Source: Spirochaetes bacterium GWF1_49_6 (lineage in GTDB: Bacteria; Spirochaetota; Brevinematia; Brevinematales; GWF1-51-8). From it: a stretch of 7,208 nt of DNA. Below, piece by piece: positions 1 through 6,543 of this stretch (its first letter is position 1; each line of letters begins with the position of its first letter). The stretch spans positions 1,980 to 9,187 of the forward strand of contig MIBD01000072.1 of the NCBI GenBank assembly GCA_001829395.1, written 5' to 3'. The position numbers and the translations under genes are program-made. The notes under the pieces were generated by a model, which did not search any database, had not been told where the DNA came from, and saw nothing but the letters and a program-made list of their open reading frames with translations.

Positions 1-766
1 CGAATACGCCCAAATCCGCCTCGATAGGCGAGGTCATATCGTCGATATCGCTCCCGTAGAGGCAATACCCCATCTCGAGACGGAGAATATCGCGCGCGCC
101 CAACCCTGCGGGCTTGACACGGCTATCCCCGCAGAGGGAATCCCACAGCTTCGCGGCGACGGAAGCGTCGATATAAATTTCGTATCCCAATTCGCCGGTA
201 TATCCCGTACGGCTGACTATCGCGTCCTTGCCCATGATACTCATCCTGATAAAGCCGAAATAGGGGATGGAACGGATTTGCTCGCCGAAACGTTCGGCCA
301 TCAGGTCGCGGGAAAGCGGCCCCTGTATGTCGATTTTAGCGGTAATGTCGGAAATATTCTTATATTCGCAGCCGCCGCCTATATCTTGTCCGATAGTCAG
401 GAAGTCGTTTTCCGTAGTCGCGGCGTTTACTACTATCATCAATTCGTCCTGGGCGATACGGTAAACGATCAGGTCGTCGATTATTCCGCCGATACCGTTG
501 AGGATAAACCCGTAACGGCAGCGTCCTATCTTGATATCGGATATAGGGAAGCAGAACGCATTCTCGATACCGCTCTTCTGGATGTCGCCCTTGAAGGAGA
601 ATTGCCCCATGTGGCAGGTGTCGAACAACGAGACCGATTTCCGGCAGTGCAGGGCTTCGTCGATAATACCGGTATACTGGATAGGCAGGTTCCAACCCGC
701 GAATTCGGTCATTCTCGCGTCAGCGCGGAGATGCGATTCGTAGATCGGGGTATTCTTGATATTCAT
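1..766 (-). CDS. gcvT: Aminomethyltransferase (glycine cleavage T protein), N-terminal 255 codons
   Basis: GcvT takes the aminomethyl group from lipoylated H protein, releases ammonia and passes the carbon to tetrahydrofolate as 5,10-methylene-THF, in the cytoplasm. The frame is open from the ATG at 766 to the window edge, so the last ~100 of the family's ~360 residues lie outside. Seen: EFAGWNLPIQY (21-31), LFDTCHMGQF (48-56, where most relatives read DVSHM), GGIIDDLIVYR (93-103, with the Asp pair holding the family's catalytic Asp), IQGP (147-150), RTGYTGELGYEIY (186-198) and GLGARDILRLEMG..LYG (221-238). These match the folate-binding GcvT fold in order and spacing. The start is supported by an AAGGGGGA Shine-Dalgarno at 774-781, 8 bases upstream of the ATG. 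The gene lies downstream of tig and tRNA-Leu on the same strand. A GcvT-like paralogue with another substrate cannot be wholly excluded without the C terminus and the next genes (gcvH/gcvP expected). Confidence 0.93.
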   Translation of the reverse strand, partial: MNIKNTPIYESHLRADARMTEFAGWNLPIQYTGIIDEALHCRKSVSLFDTCHMGQFSFKGDIQKSGIENAFCFPISDIKIGRCRYGFILNGIGGIIDDLIVYRIAQDELMIVVNAATTENDFLTIGQDIGGGCEYKNISDITAKIDIQGPLSRDLMAERFGEQIRSIPYFGFIRMSIMGKDAIVSRTGYTGELGYEIYIDASVAAKLWDSLCGDSRVKPAGLGARDILRLEMGYCLYGSDIDDMTSPIEADLGVF

Positions 767-778
767 ATAACCGTCCCC

Positions 779-811
779 CTTCCGGGAGGATTTTATGATA
801 ATCCACGGAAG
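779..811 (-). promoter_or_regulatory. Two-part hairpin in the gcvT leader overlapping the ribosome binding site
   Basis: On the minus strand CTTCCG (806-811) pairs with CGGAAG (779-784). Inside it GGATT (800-804) pairs with AATCC (788-792) around a 7-base loop, with a small asymmetric internal bulge. The downstream outer arm covers the first bases (AAG) of the gcvT Shine-Dalgarno. Only transcripts starting upstream, such as read-through from the tRNA, would contain the whole hairpin, because the local promoter would start within its 3' arm. Regulation is inference; the pairing is directly visible. Confidence 0.35.
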
Positions 812-818
812 TTATTAA
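790..818 (-). promoter_or_regulatory. Candidate promoter for gcvT
   Basis: Read on the minus strand, TTAATA (813-818) is followed after 17 bases by TAAAAT (790-795). That is 4/6 and 5/6 to the vegetative consensus with optimal spacing. The predicted start near 783 leaves a leader of about 17 bases carrying the Shine-Dalgarno. It is weaker than the other promoters here, and gcvT may also receive read-through from tig and the tRNA. Confidence 0.45.
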
Positions 819-824
819 GGTGAA

Positions 825-848
825 GGGCTATTCCGGTAAGAACAGCCC
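825..848 (-). terminator. Hairpin just downstream of tRNA-Leu, possible weak terminator or processing element
   Basis: On the minus strand GGGCTGTTC (840-848) pairs with GAATAGCCC (825-833), giving a 9-bp stem with one G-U pair and a 6-base loop. It begins 7 bases after the tRNA discriminator base. The following bases (UUCACCUUAAUAA) are only moderately U-rich, so this is not a textbook intrinsic terminator. The wobble position would be an A-C mismatch in plus-strand RNA, so the structure favours minus-strand RNA. Confidence 0.45.
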
Positions 849-854
849 CTCGTA

Positions 855-938
855 TGCCCAGGGCGGGAATCGAACCCGCATGATATCACTACCACTGGAT
901 TTTGAGTCCAGCGTGTCTACCAGTTTCACCACCTGGGC
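855..938 (-). tRNA. tRNA-Leu, anticodon CAA
   Basis: On the minus strand the sequence folds into a complete class II cloverleaf. The acceptor is GCCCAGG/CCTGGGC (7 perfect pairs) with discriminator A. The D arm is GTG/CAC with the GG pair in its loop. The anticodon stem CTGGA/TCCAG encloses loop CTCAAAA, so the anticodon is CAA, reading UUG. A long variable arm is present, and the T arm GCGGG/CCCGC carries a TTCGATT loop. The long variable arm and the discriminator A fit leucine. CCA is not encoded (TAC follows the discriminator), so nucleotidyltransferase must add it. The loop ends A36-A37-A38, the MiaA recognition context, so i6A/ms2i6A at position 37 is expected. The 5' end directly abuts the tig stop codon, leaving no room for a separate promoter between them. 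It is likely released from a tig transcript by RNase P. Confidence 0.97.
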
Positions 939-2210
939 TTATTTTTTAGGCTCTATCAACTGAAGTTTATTCTTGATCGTGAACTTTACCTGCTGGGTAA
1001 TATACGAAAGAGCTTCGTCTTTCTTGGCTTCGCGTTTGATGCGGTCAAGTTCTTCGGGTGCGAGCTTTTTCTTATACTCGTCCGCCGATATCCGGGCTTC
1101 CTGCGCTCTGAGGGCGAGCAGGTAATTGATGCGTTCGTTCGACGGTTCTATATTGTTCTTATCGGCGAAATCCTCGATAAAAAGGGCTACGACGATATCG
1201 GAATAAGAGTCCTTGAATACCTTATCGCTCTTCTCTTTCAGTTTTTCATCTTTCAGTAAGTCCGAAAGAGCGGTCTCGCTCACGAAATAATTCGTTTCGA
1301 CGAAATGGAACGCGCTCTTTCCCGCATGATCGATAAACAGAGACTTGGGGAAGTCGTATGCGACATTGTCGCGGAGATAACCGACCAGCCCGGAACTCTT
1401 GGAATGGGCGTTCAATTCCTGCGCCATACCCTCGAGTTGGCGTTTCACGGACTCTTTTAATTCAGCGACCGATTTATGCGTAGTCGTCTGCTTGACCACT
1501 TCGTCGTCAATAGGTTTTTCCGTCGGGCGTTCCGCTTTTATGATCTCCACATTCAACGGTTCCTTTATCACGCCGATGAAGTCGATCACATAGTTTTTCA
1601 GGTTATCGAACGAAATATCGAGCGTATCCCCGGCTTTCTTATCAATCAGCGATTCGACCACCTCGGCGCTCATTACTTTCTGCTTATTCTCGGGGAAATA
1701 GTCCTTATTGGTAACCTTGACGGTCACAATATCGCCGGATTTGATCTTTCCGCTGACGGGGTCGAGCAGATCCATCGAACGGCGCATCGTCTGTTCGATC
1801 ATCTTATCGTCGATGAAATATTCGTCATACGCCACGGATATTTTCGATACATCGATATCCTTGATTAACTCAGGTTCGATCTCGAACACGAGGGAGAACG
1901 TGAATTCGCTATTGCGGGAAAGCCCTACCAGCGGCTGGAACTTCGGATTGGAATAGAGCCGCACTCCGTCTTCACTCATTTTATGGATCGACTCATGTAC
2001 GAGATGCTCGATTACAGACTGAGCTACCTCGTTCTGATAATTCTTTTCGATAATGTCGGCTGGAACTTTACCCTTGCGGTATCCCGGGAAATCGACATGC
2101 TGCGACAATTCGTTCAATGTATGATCGAACGCATCGTTCAGTTCTATTTTACCGACCTTTACATATGCCTGACGTAAACAATCGGGGAACTTCTTTACAA
2201 AGATGTCCAT
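939..2210 (-). CDS. tig: Trigger factor, ribosome-associated chaperone with degenerate PPIase domain
   Basis: Trigger factor docks next to the ribosome exit tunnel and shields emerging polypeptides. The 423-residue product has the N-terminal ribosome-binding domain (about 1-115) with the docking signature GYRKGKVP at 43-50 (usually GFRKGKVP). A middle region at about 158-226 starts like the FKBP-type domain (SGDIVTVKV). It lacks the usual glycine-rich, aromatic substrate-pocket segment and is shorter than the usual ~85-90 residues. A helical, charged C-terminal domain (about 230-423) is typical of the cradle arms. The length is close to the family's 430-450. The ATG at 2210 has AAGGAG at 2216-2221, 5 bases away, which fixes the start. 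The promoter is at 2247-2275. The TAA stop is followed without a gap by tRNA-Leu. The clpP/clpX genes often found after tig are absent here. Identity is secure; prolyl isomerase activity is doubtful. Confidence 0.95.
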   Translation of the reverse strand: MDIFVKKFPDCLRQAYVKVGKIELNDAFDHTLNELSQHVDFPGYRKGKVPADIIEKNYQNEVAQSVIEHLVHESIHKMSEDGVRLYSNPKFQPLVGLSRNSEFTFSLVFEIEPELIKDIDVSKISVAYDEYFIDDKMIEQTMRRSMDLLDPVSGKIKSGDIVTVKVTNKDYFPENKQKVMSAEVVESLIDKKAGDTLDISFDNLKNYVIDFIGVIKEPLNVEIIKAERPTEKPIDDEVVKQTTTHKSVAELKESVKRQLEGMAQELNAHSKSSGLVGYLRDNVAYDFPKSLFIDHAGKSAFHFVETNYFVSETALSDLLKDEKLKEKSDKVFKDSYSDIVVALFIEDFADKNNIEPSNERINYLLALRAQEARISADEYKKKLAPEELDRIKREAKKDEALSYITQQVKFTIKNKLQLIEPKK

Positions 2211-2246
2211 ATTATCTCCTTCATAGTAAGTAACAAAAAGCTGAAT

Positions 2247-2275
2247 ATTATAACCTGAATCAGGGGATTTCGCAA
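2247..2275 (-). promoter_or_regulatory. Vegetative promoter for tig
   Basis: On the minus strand TTGCGA (2270-2275) and a perfect TATAAT (2247-2252) are separated by exactly 17 bases. Predicted transcription start is near 2240, giving a leader of about 30 bases with a strong Shine-Dalgarno. The spacer contains the palindrome CCTGATTCAGG (2254-2264), a possible operator. No terminator hairpin is seen between the upstream radical SAM gene stop (2306) and this promoter, so read-through from upstream is also possible. Confidence 0.75.
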
Positions 2276-2305
2276 ATAATTAAATTGAGTTTTCAGATGC
2301 GGTTT

Positions 2306-3934
2306 TTACCGGGGTTCGGGAAAGAGCCGCGCGAAAACATCGGGCGGGATATCATAACCCGACAGACTCCGCGCGGAAAACTGGCGTCCCGCTATCACCG
2401 CGCCCGCGTTCCTGCCGATTCCTGGGATAGCCTTCCACTCGTTCAGCGACGCCTTCTCGGGAATAAACGGATAGGGAAGGCCGATGAGGGAGCGTTCGCG
2501 GTGATCGGTGACAAAGATGTCATGCTTGGAGAACAAGGGCAATTCGCGCGGGATATCGATCACTATGGGATATGTTCCGATAGGCCGCGCGAGACTCCAC
2601 GGCCCCCGGTGCTGTTCGACTATCACGTTGCGGATTAGCGTGCCCGCCGGATATACCTTTTTCAGCATCGGGATATCGATTTCCGTACGGATTTTCTCAC
2701 GGTAGTTACGGAATATCGCGTCGAGAATCTTTTCCGTCTTTTTATCGCTCTTTTTCGAGTATATTTCGGTCGAACGGTTCATACGCAACTGGCGGATATT
2801 GATCCGGCGCAGCATCATTCCATTATCGAGCAAAGATTTCAGGAACTGGTAATTCAGCGCGAACGTACCCTTGCCTTCGCCGGATAGTCCCTGGATTAAA
2901 TTAATGCCCGGCAGAAACTTAGGTATCCCGTCCGCACGTATCCCGCCGAACCCGTTTATCATCCCGACAGCGAAACCCACCTGCCCGGCGGACGCCTTCA
3001 GTCCGTTGAGGGCGATCACCTTCGGGTCGGCGCTCTCCATCCCCAGCGCGGCTACGTCCCCGGGGGTATTATTCTCGGCGATGGTGCGGGTTATCCGTTC
3101 GGATTCCGAGGGATAGCGGGCGATAGTACCAGGGTTGACGTTGTCGAGATGCAGGGTTTCCAGCGATGAAAGGGAATCCTTGATACCGAGGTAGAGACGT
3201 TCGATAATACCCGGGTCGGGTTTCGGAAAACCGTCCTTCATAGAGGACATATCGCTTCCGTAGGCGTAAAAATCCGCCTGCTTGCCGAGACGGAAATGGC
3301 GGATTCCGTGACGTTCCAGCTCCTTCATCTCAGCGACCACATCATCCGGGCCGCGGAAATCCACGGGGTAGGTTCCCTCGATGCAGAACGAACAATGATT
3401 GACACGGGGGCATCCGCGCCCGGTCTCGATCTCGCAGATAATATCCGGGTAACGGGGATGCTGTTCCACTATGAACGCTCCGGCCGCCGCGAAGCGGTTC
3501 AAGTCGCCGATGGTACGGGTGAAACCGCTACTATCGCCGCCGCCGAATTTGAGATACAGGTATTTTTCAATATCGCCTTCGGCATAGGAAATATTATCCG
3601 TATGAAGGGGGAGCGGGTCTAAAAGAATAGGGCCGCCGATAATAAAACGGGTCTTGTTATTAGCGGCGGCGATTTTATCGAATTCGTATTCTTTGACAGG
3701 CATTCCGCCGAGGTATTTCCCCGGAACAGGATTACCCGCGATGATAACCGCGTAATCGAAGTCATGCAGGGCGTATTGGGATTCACGCACCTGTTCGATA
3801 GTCAGGTAACTGATATCGGTTATCCCCGCGGAGACGAGGGCTCCCGCAGCATAACGGATATATGTCGACACGAAGAACGGGACACCCAGACATGTCGGTT
3901 CGTCTACATACCCGTCAATGATGGCGAAACGCAT
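2306..3934 (-). CDS. Radical SAM protein with C-terminal helix-hairpin-helix, function unknown
   Basis: The 542-residue product resembles the group annotated as radical SAM enzyme with C-terminal helix-hairpin-helix (COG1031 type, from memory), best known from archaea. Residues about 1-165 form an N-terminal domain with IIDGYVDEP (5-13), YIRYAAGALVSAG (25-37) and FIIGGP (97-102). It is Rossmann-like and may be cobalamin-binding-like, but I see no DxHxxG cobalamin motif. The 4Fe-4S/SAM site is at 175-184, C-PRVNH-C-SF-C, a CX5CX2C pattern rather than the canonical CX3CX2C. ETGRGC before it and the GME at 298-300 are usual for B12/MiaB-like radical SAM barrels. The C-terminal KAIPGIGRNAGAVIAGRQF (501-519) is a helix-hairpin-helix, normally a nucleic-acid contact. 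The start ATG overlaps the pbp stop as TAATG, with GGAGA at 3938-3942, so it is co-translated with the PBP gene. The substrate is unknown; RNA or DNA is possible because of the HhH. Confidence 0.85.
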   Translation of the reverse strand: MRFAIIDGYVDEPTCLGVPFFVSTYIRYAAGALVSAGITDISYLTIEQVRESQYALHDFDYAVIIAGNPVPGKYLGGMPVKEYEFDKIAAANNKTRFIIGGPILLDPLPLHTDNISYAEGDIEKYLYLKFGGGDSSGFTRTIGDLNRFAAAGAFIVEQHPRYPDIICEIETGRGCPRVNHCSFCIEGTYPVDFRGPDDVVAEMKELERHGIRHFRLGKQADFYAYGSDMSSMKDGFPKPDPGIIERLYLGIKDSLSSLETLHLDNVNPGTIARYPSESERITRTIAENNTPGDVAALGMESADPKVIALNGLKASAGQVGFAVGMINGFGGIRADGIPKFLPGINLIQGLSGEGKGTFALNYQFLKSLLDNGMMLRRINIRQLRMNRSTEIYSKKSDKKTEKILDAIFRNYREKIRTEIDIPMLKKVYPAGTLIRNVIVEQHRGPWSLARPIGTYPIVIDIPRELPLFSKHDIFVTDHRERSLIGLPYPFIPEKASLNEWKAIPGIGRNAGAVIAGRQFSARSLSGYDIPPDVFARLFPEPR

Positions 3935-6462
3935 TAATCTCCGATACCCATATTCAAATCCAGATCGCCCAGATCGAGGCTATCCTGATCGATCGGGGTT
4001 TCCGGCTGTTTTTTATCGCCGCCCGGCTTTTTATCGCCAGGTTGTTTCTTTTCTCCATCGGGGGTAGTAACAATATCGAAGTCCGACAAGGTTTCCATAC
4101 CTATTTCATGCTGGAGTTTGTAATCCTCGGACGTATGAATGGTACAGCTTTGAGAAGGAACAGTCCCCGCGAGGAAATTCTCTACTATAACATTGGGACA
4201 ATACGGGGTAGGCAGAAGCCCGGTGTCCGCGCAGATACTGGCCTGTACGCCTCCGGCCTTCGCGAAAGATTCTATTTTAGAGTACTTCATCGCTTTTTTC
4301 ATATAATTCATCCATATAGGCGCGGCAAGCTTACCGCCCATCTGGTGGCGTCCCAACGATTTAGTGGAATCGTCGAAGCCCATCCATACCACTGTCGCGA
4401 GATTAGGAGTGAAGCCCGCGAACCAAGCGTCTTTCCAGTTCGCCGTAGTGCCTGTTTTACCTCCAGCGGGTATCCCGTAAAATCCGGTCTGCGCGACGGC
4501 CTCCGCGCCGGTACCGTTAAATAGCACCGTCATCAAGAGGTCCTGCATCAGACACGCCGCGCCTGGAGAAATAACCTGCTCGGCTTCGACAGTCAGGTCT
4601 CTCTGCGACTCGAAATCGTCCTTGATACGACCGTAACGGTCTTTCACTTTCAGGATGGCGATCGGGAGTACTTGCTGGCCGTTATTGGCAAATGTCGCGA
4701 ACGCGCGGCAAACCTCCAACGGGCTGAAAATACCTACCCCTAGCGAGAACGCCATATCCGGCTTGACCCGCTCCTGTATCTGATCGGAATCCAAACCGAA
4801 GAATAGCCCGATTTTATGTACCATCGCGCCGTATCCGATTTGTTTCTGGATCAGATCCCAGACCTGCACAGCGACAATGTTTACCGAGAATTGCAGAGCG
4901 GTACGTACCCGTATCGCGCCCTTAAAGTTTCCAGAATAGTTACGGGGTATCCATTTTTGGCCGTACTGGTTTTCGTAGTAGATCGGCATATCCTGGAAAA
5001 CCGTGGCAGGTGTGATCAGACGGGCGTCAATCGCGACAGCGTAATAAATCGGCTTAAACGACGAACCCATCTGACGGTACGCCTGCACGGCGCGGTTAAA
5101 CTGGTTGCCGTAGTTAAATTCCTTACCGCCGACCATCGCCTCGATATAACCGTTCTTCGGATTAATGGAGATAAGCGCGCCCTCTATCTGATCCTGATTC
5201 TTATTAACGAGGGAGGAAAGCATATTTCTCTGCTTCATTTTTATATTGACCTGATCGAGGCCGAACATGTAGGAGGACAGATAAACCACGTCGTCAAAAT
5301 CATGAATCAGGCCGTCGAGCTTCATCTTCGATTTTTTCTCGCCCAGCGTGATACTGTCTATTCCGAAAACCAGACTGAGCATATCGACAAGGTCTTCGTT
5401 ATTCTTTTTAACGGCATTCTGCGCCTGTTTGAATTCACTGTCGAACGTTGCCTGCGCTTTATCGAGGCCCTTTTTCAATTCTTCGTTCGCGGCCACCTGC
5501 TTATCGAGGTCGAGGGTCGTATAAACCTGCAAACCGCCGGTATAAACTTCTTCCTCTCCGTATTTTTCTATTAATATTTTGCGGACGTACTCGGAAAAGA
5601 ACGGCGCGACATTACTTTCGTTCTGGCTCGCGTTCACCCCGACCGTCTTGAAGGAGGTGGTATAGTTTTCCCAGAAGTTCTCGAACGAGTTCTGCGCCTC
5701 GTCCTGCGTGATAAATCCCATACTTACCATGGAAACCAGTACAGTCCAATGACGTTTCTGGGAGAGATAGGGCTGGAAGATAGGGGAGTAACGGGAAGGC
5801 GCCTGAACCAATCCTACGAGGAACGAGGCCTCGGCGAGATTGAGATCGGATACGCTTTTCTGGAAAAAGAATAGCGCGGCCGCTTCTATCCCGTAACACC
5901 CGTGCCCGAAGTACATCTGGTTGAAATAAAGTTCGAGAATTTCCTCTTTCGAGTATTTCTTTTCTATCTGGACTGCATACCATAGTTCTATAAGTTTCCT
6001 GAATACGGTTTTTTCACCCTCGGTAAAAAGTACCTTCGCGAGCTGCTGGGTGATACCGGAACCTCCGGCGATATCTTTACCGATAAACGGGTTGATGAAA
6101 ACGCCCTTGAACATCGCCCATGGGTTAAAACCGTGATGGTTATAAAATTCCTGGTCTTCGGTGGCGATCAGCGCCTGTATGAGTTGTTCGGGAAGCTGGT
6201 TATAGGACACCAGTTCGCGTTTCTGGTAGAAAAACTCCGTAATCAGCCGTCCTTTGATGTCGTACACCTTCGTCGGTACGGAGTACATGGAGTATGTTTC
6301 GAGCGGTCTGATGTCGGAAAGTTCCTCGAACGAAATGATAATCTGCGCGATAAAGTACCCCGAGACGATGCCGATCATAACCAACAGCGCGAAAAATATT
6401 TTCTGCATCCGTTTAACCGGTACGTTTTTACGGGTGTTATATAAAAAACTCTTTATTCCCAT
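3934..6462 (-). CDS. Class A penicillin-binding protein (PBP1A type), transglycosylase/transpeptidase
   Basis: This bifunctional enzyme polymerises lipid II and cross-links peptidoglycan outside the inner membrane. Numbering from the start chosen here (842 residues): a cytoplasmic basic stretch, then one membrane segment at about 21-43. The GT51 domain has EDQEFYNHHG (catalytic Glu102), GGSGITQQ (133-140), RK...E (155-159) and SKEEILELYFN (171-181). The transpeptidase domain has SSFK (Ser467, Lys470), SVN (526-528) and KTGTT (669-673), so both active sites are intact. An unusually long, partly helical insertion at about 317-426 joins the domains. Cys744, Cys755 and Cys773 lie in the usual C-terminal TGLL..CP...C..H segment. 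The tail from about 798 has two GDKK units and ends acidic. An upstream in-frame ATG at 6504 would add 14 residues. It has no Shine-Dalgarno and lies upstream of the predicted transcription start, so ATG 6462 with GAGGGA at 6467-6472 is preferred. The next gene overlaps its stop by one base. Confidence 0.95.
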   Translation of the reverse strand: MGIKSFLYNTRKNVPVKRMQKIFFALLVMIGIVSGYFIAQIIISFEELSDIRPLETYSMYSVPTKVYDIKGRLITEFFYQKRELVSYNQLPEQLIQALIATEDQEFYNHHGFNPWAMFKGVFINPFIGKDIAGGSGITQQLAKVLFTEGEKTVFRKLIELWYAVQIEKKYSKEEILELYFNQMYFGHGCYGIEAAALFFFQKSVSDLNLAEASFLVGLVQAPSRYSPIFQPYLSQKRHWTVLVSMVSMGFITQDEAQNSFENFWENYTTSFKTVGVNASQNESNVAPFFSEYVRKILIEKYGEEEVYTGGLQVYTTLDLDKQVAANEELKKGLDKAQATFDSEFKQAQNAVKKNNEDLVDMLSLVFGIDSITLGEKKSKMKLDGLIHDFDDVVYLSSYMFGLDQVNIKMKQRNMLSSLVNKNQDQIEGALISINPKNGYIEAMVGGKEFNYGNQFNRAVQAYRQMGSSFKPIYYAVAIDARLITPATVFQDMPIYYENQYGQKWIPRNYSGNFKGAIRVRTALQFSVNIVAVQVWDLIQKQIGYGAMVHKIGLFFGLDSDQIQERVKPDMAFSLGVGIFSPLEVCRAFATFANNGQQVLPIAILKVKDRYGRIKDDFESQRDLTVEAEQVISPGAACLMQDLLMTVLFNGTGAEAVAQTGFYGIPAGGKTGTTANWKDAWFAGFTPNLATVVWMGFDDSTKSLGRHQMGGKLAAPIWMNYMKKAMKYSKIESFAKAGGVQASICADTGLLPTPYCPNVIVENFLAGTVPSQSCTIHTSEDYKLQHEIGMETLSDFDIVTTPDGEKKQPGDKKPGGDKKQPETPIDQDSLDLGDLDLNMGIGD
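4010..4038 (-). repeat. Short in-gene tandem repeat in the PBP tail
   Basis: TTTTTATCGCC occurs at 4010-4020 and 4028-4038, an 18-base period that encodes two GDKK units six codons apart in the low-complexity Pro/Gly/Lys linker of the PBP C terminus. Confidence 0.6.
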
Positions 6463-6466
6463 GGGT

Positions 6467-6472
6467 TCCCTC
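6467..6472 (-). promoter_or_regulatory. Ribosome binding site deciding the PBP start
   Basis: GAGGGA on the minus strand lies 4 bases before the ATG at 6460-6462. The alternative in-frame ATG at 6502-6504 has only AATCGAA upstream. With the promoter position, this selects the shorter protein. Confidence 0.75.
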
Positions 6473-6492
6473 GCCAATTTTATATTCACATT

Positions 6493-6521
6493 ATTATAAT
6501 CCATTTCGATTCAAATATCAA
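6493..6521 (-). promoter_or_regulatory. Vegetative promoter for the PBP gene
   Basis: On the minus strand TTGATA (6516-6521) and a perfect TATAAT (6493-6498) are separated by 17 bases, 11 of 12 consensus positions. The predicted start near 6486 gives a leader of about 24 bases to the ATG at 6462. It should drive pbp and the coupled radical SAM gene. Confidence 0.8.
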
Positions 6522-6534
6522 GCGGATAAAAGGA

Positions 6535-6543
6535 ATTATAACA
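6535..6543 (-). promoter_or_regulatory. Possible second pbp promoter with extended -10
   Basis: TGTTATAAT on the minus strand matches an extended -10 (TGnTATAAT). The hexamer 17 bases upstream (GCTGAG) is poor. Transcription would begin near 6528. This may be a minor promoter or chance in AT-rich DNA. Confidence 0.3.

Noticed and set aside
278..823. Plus-strand open frame of 181 codons over gcvT
   Set aside because: It is antisense to the conserved GcvT frame; the translation shows no family pattern and runs across the gcvT promoter region.
767..854. Glycine riboswitch before gcvT
   Set aside because: The space is 88 bases and does not show the conserved glycine aptamer pattern; only simple hairpins are visible.
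2301..2312. CGGT-AAAA-ACCG hairpin at the radical SAM stop as a terminator
   Set aside because: The stem is only 4 bp and no U-tract follows on the minus strand.
2285..3622. Several plus-strand open frames over the radical SAM gene
   Set aside because: They are composition-driven antisense frames; the minus-strand protein explains the sequence.
4816..5574. Plus-strand open frame of 252 codons inside pbp
   Set aside because: It is antisense to a gene with intact catalytic motifs, has no recognisable domain and no ribosome binding site of note; it is a shadow of the coding bias.
5612..5983. Minus-strand 123-codon frame inside pbp
   Set aside because: It is in a different frame from the GT51 domain, which is intact here; no independent start signal or motif.
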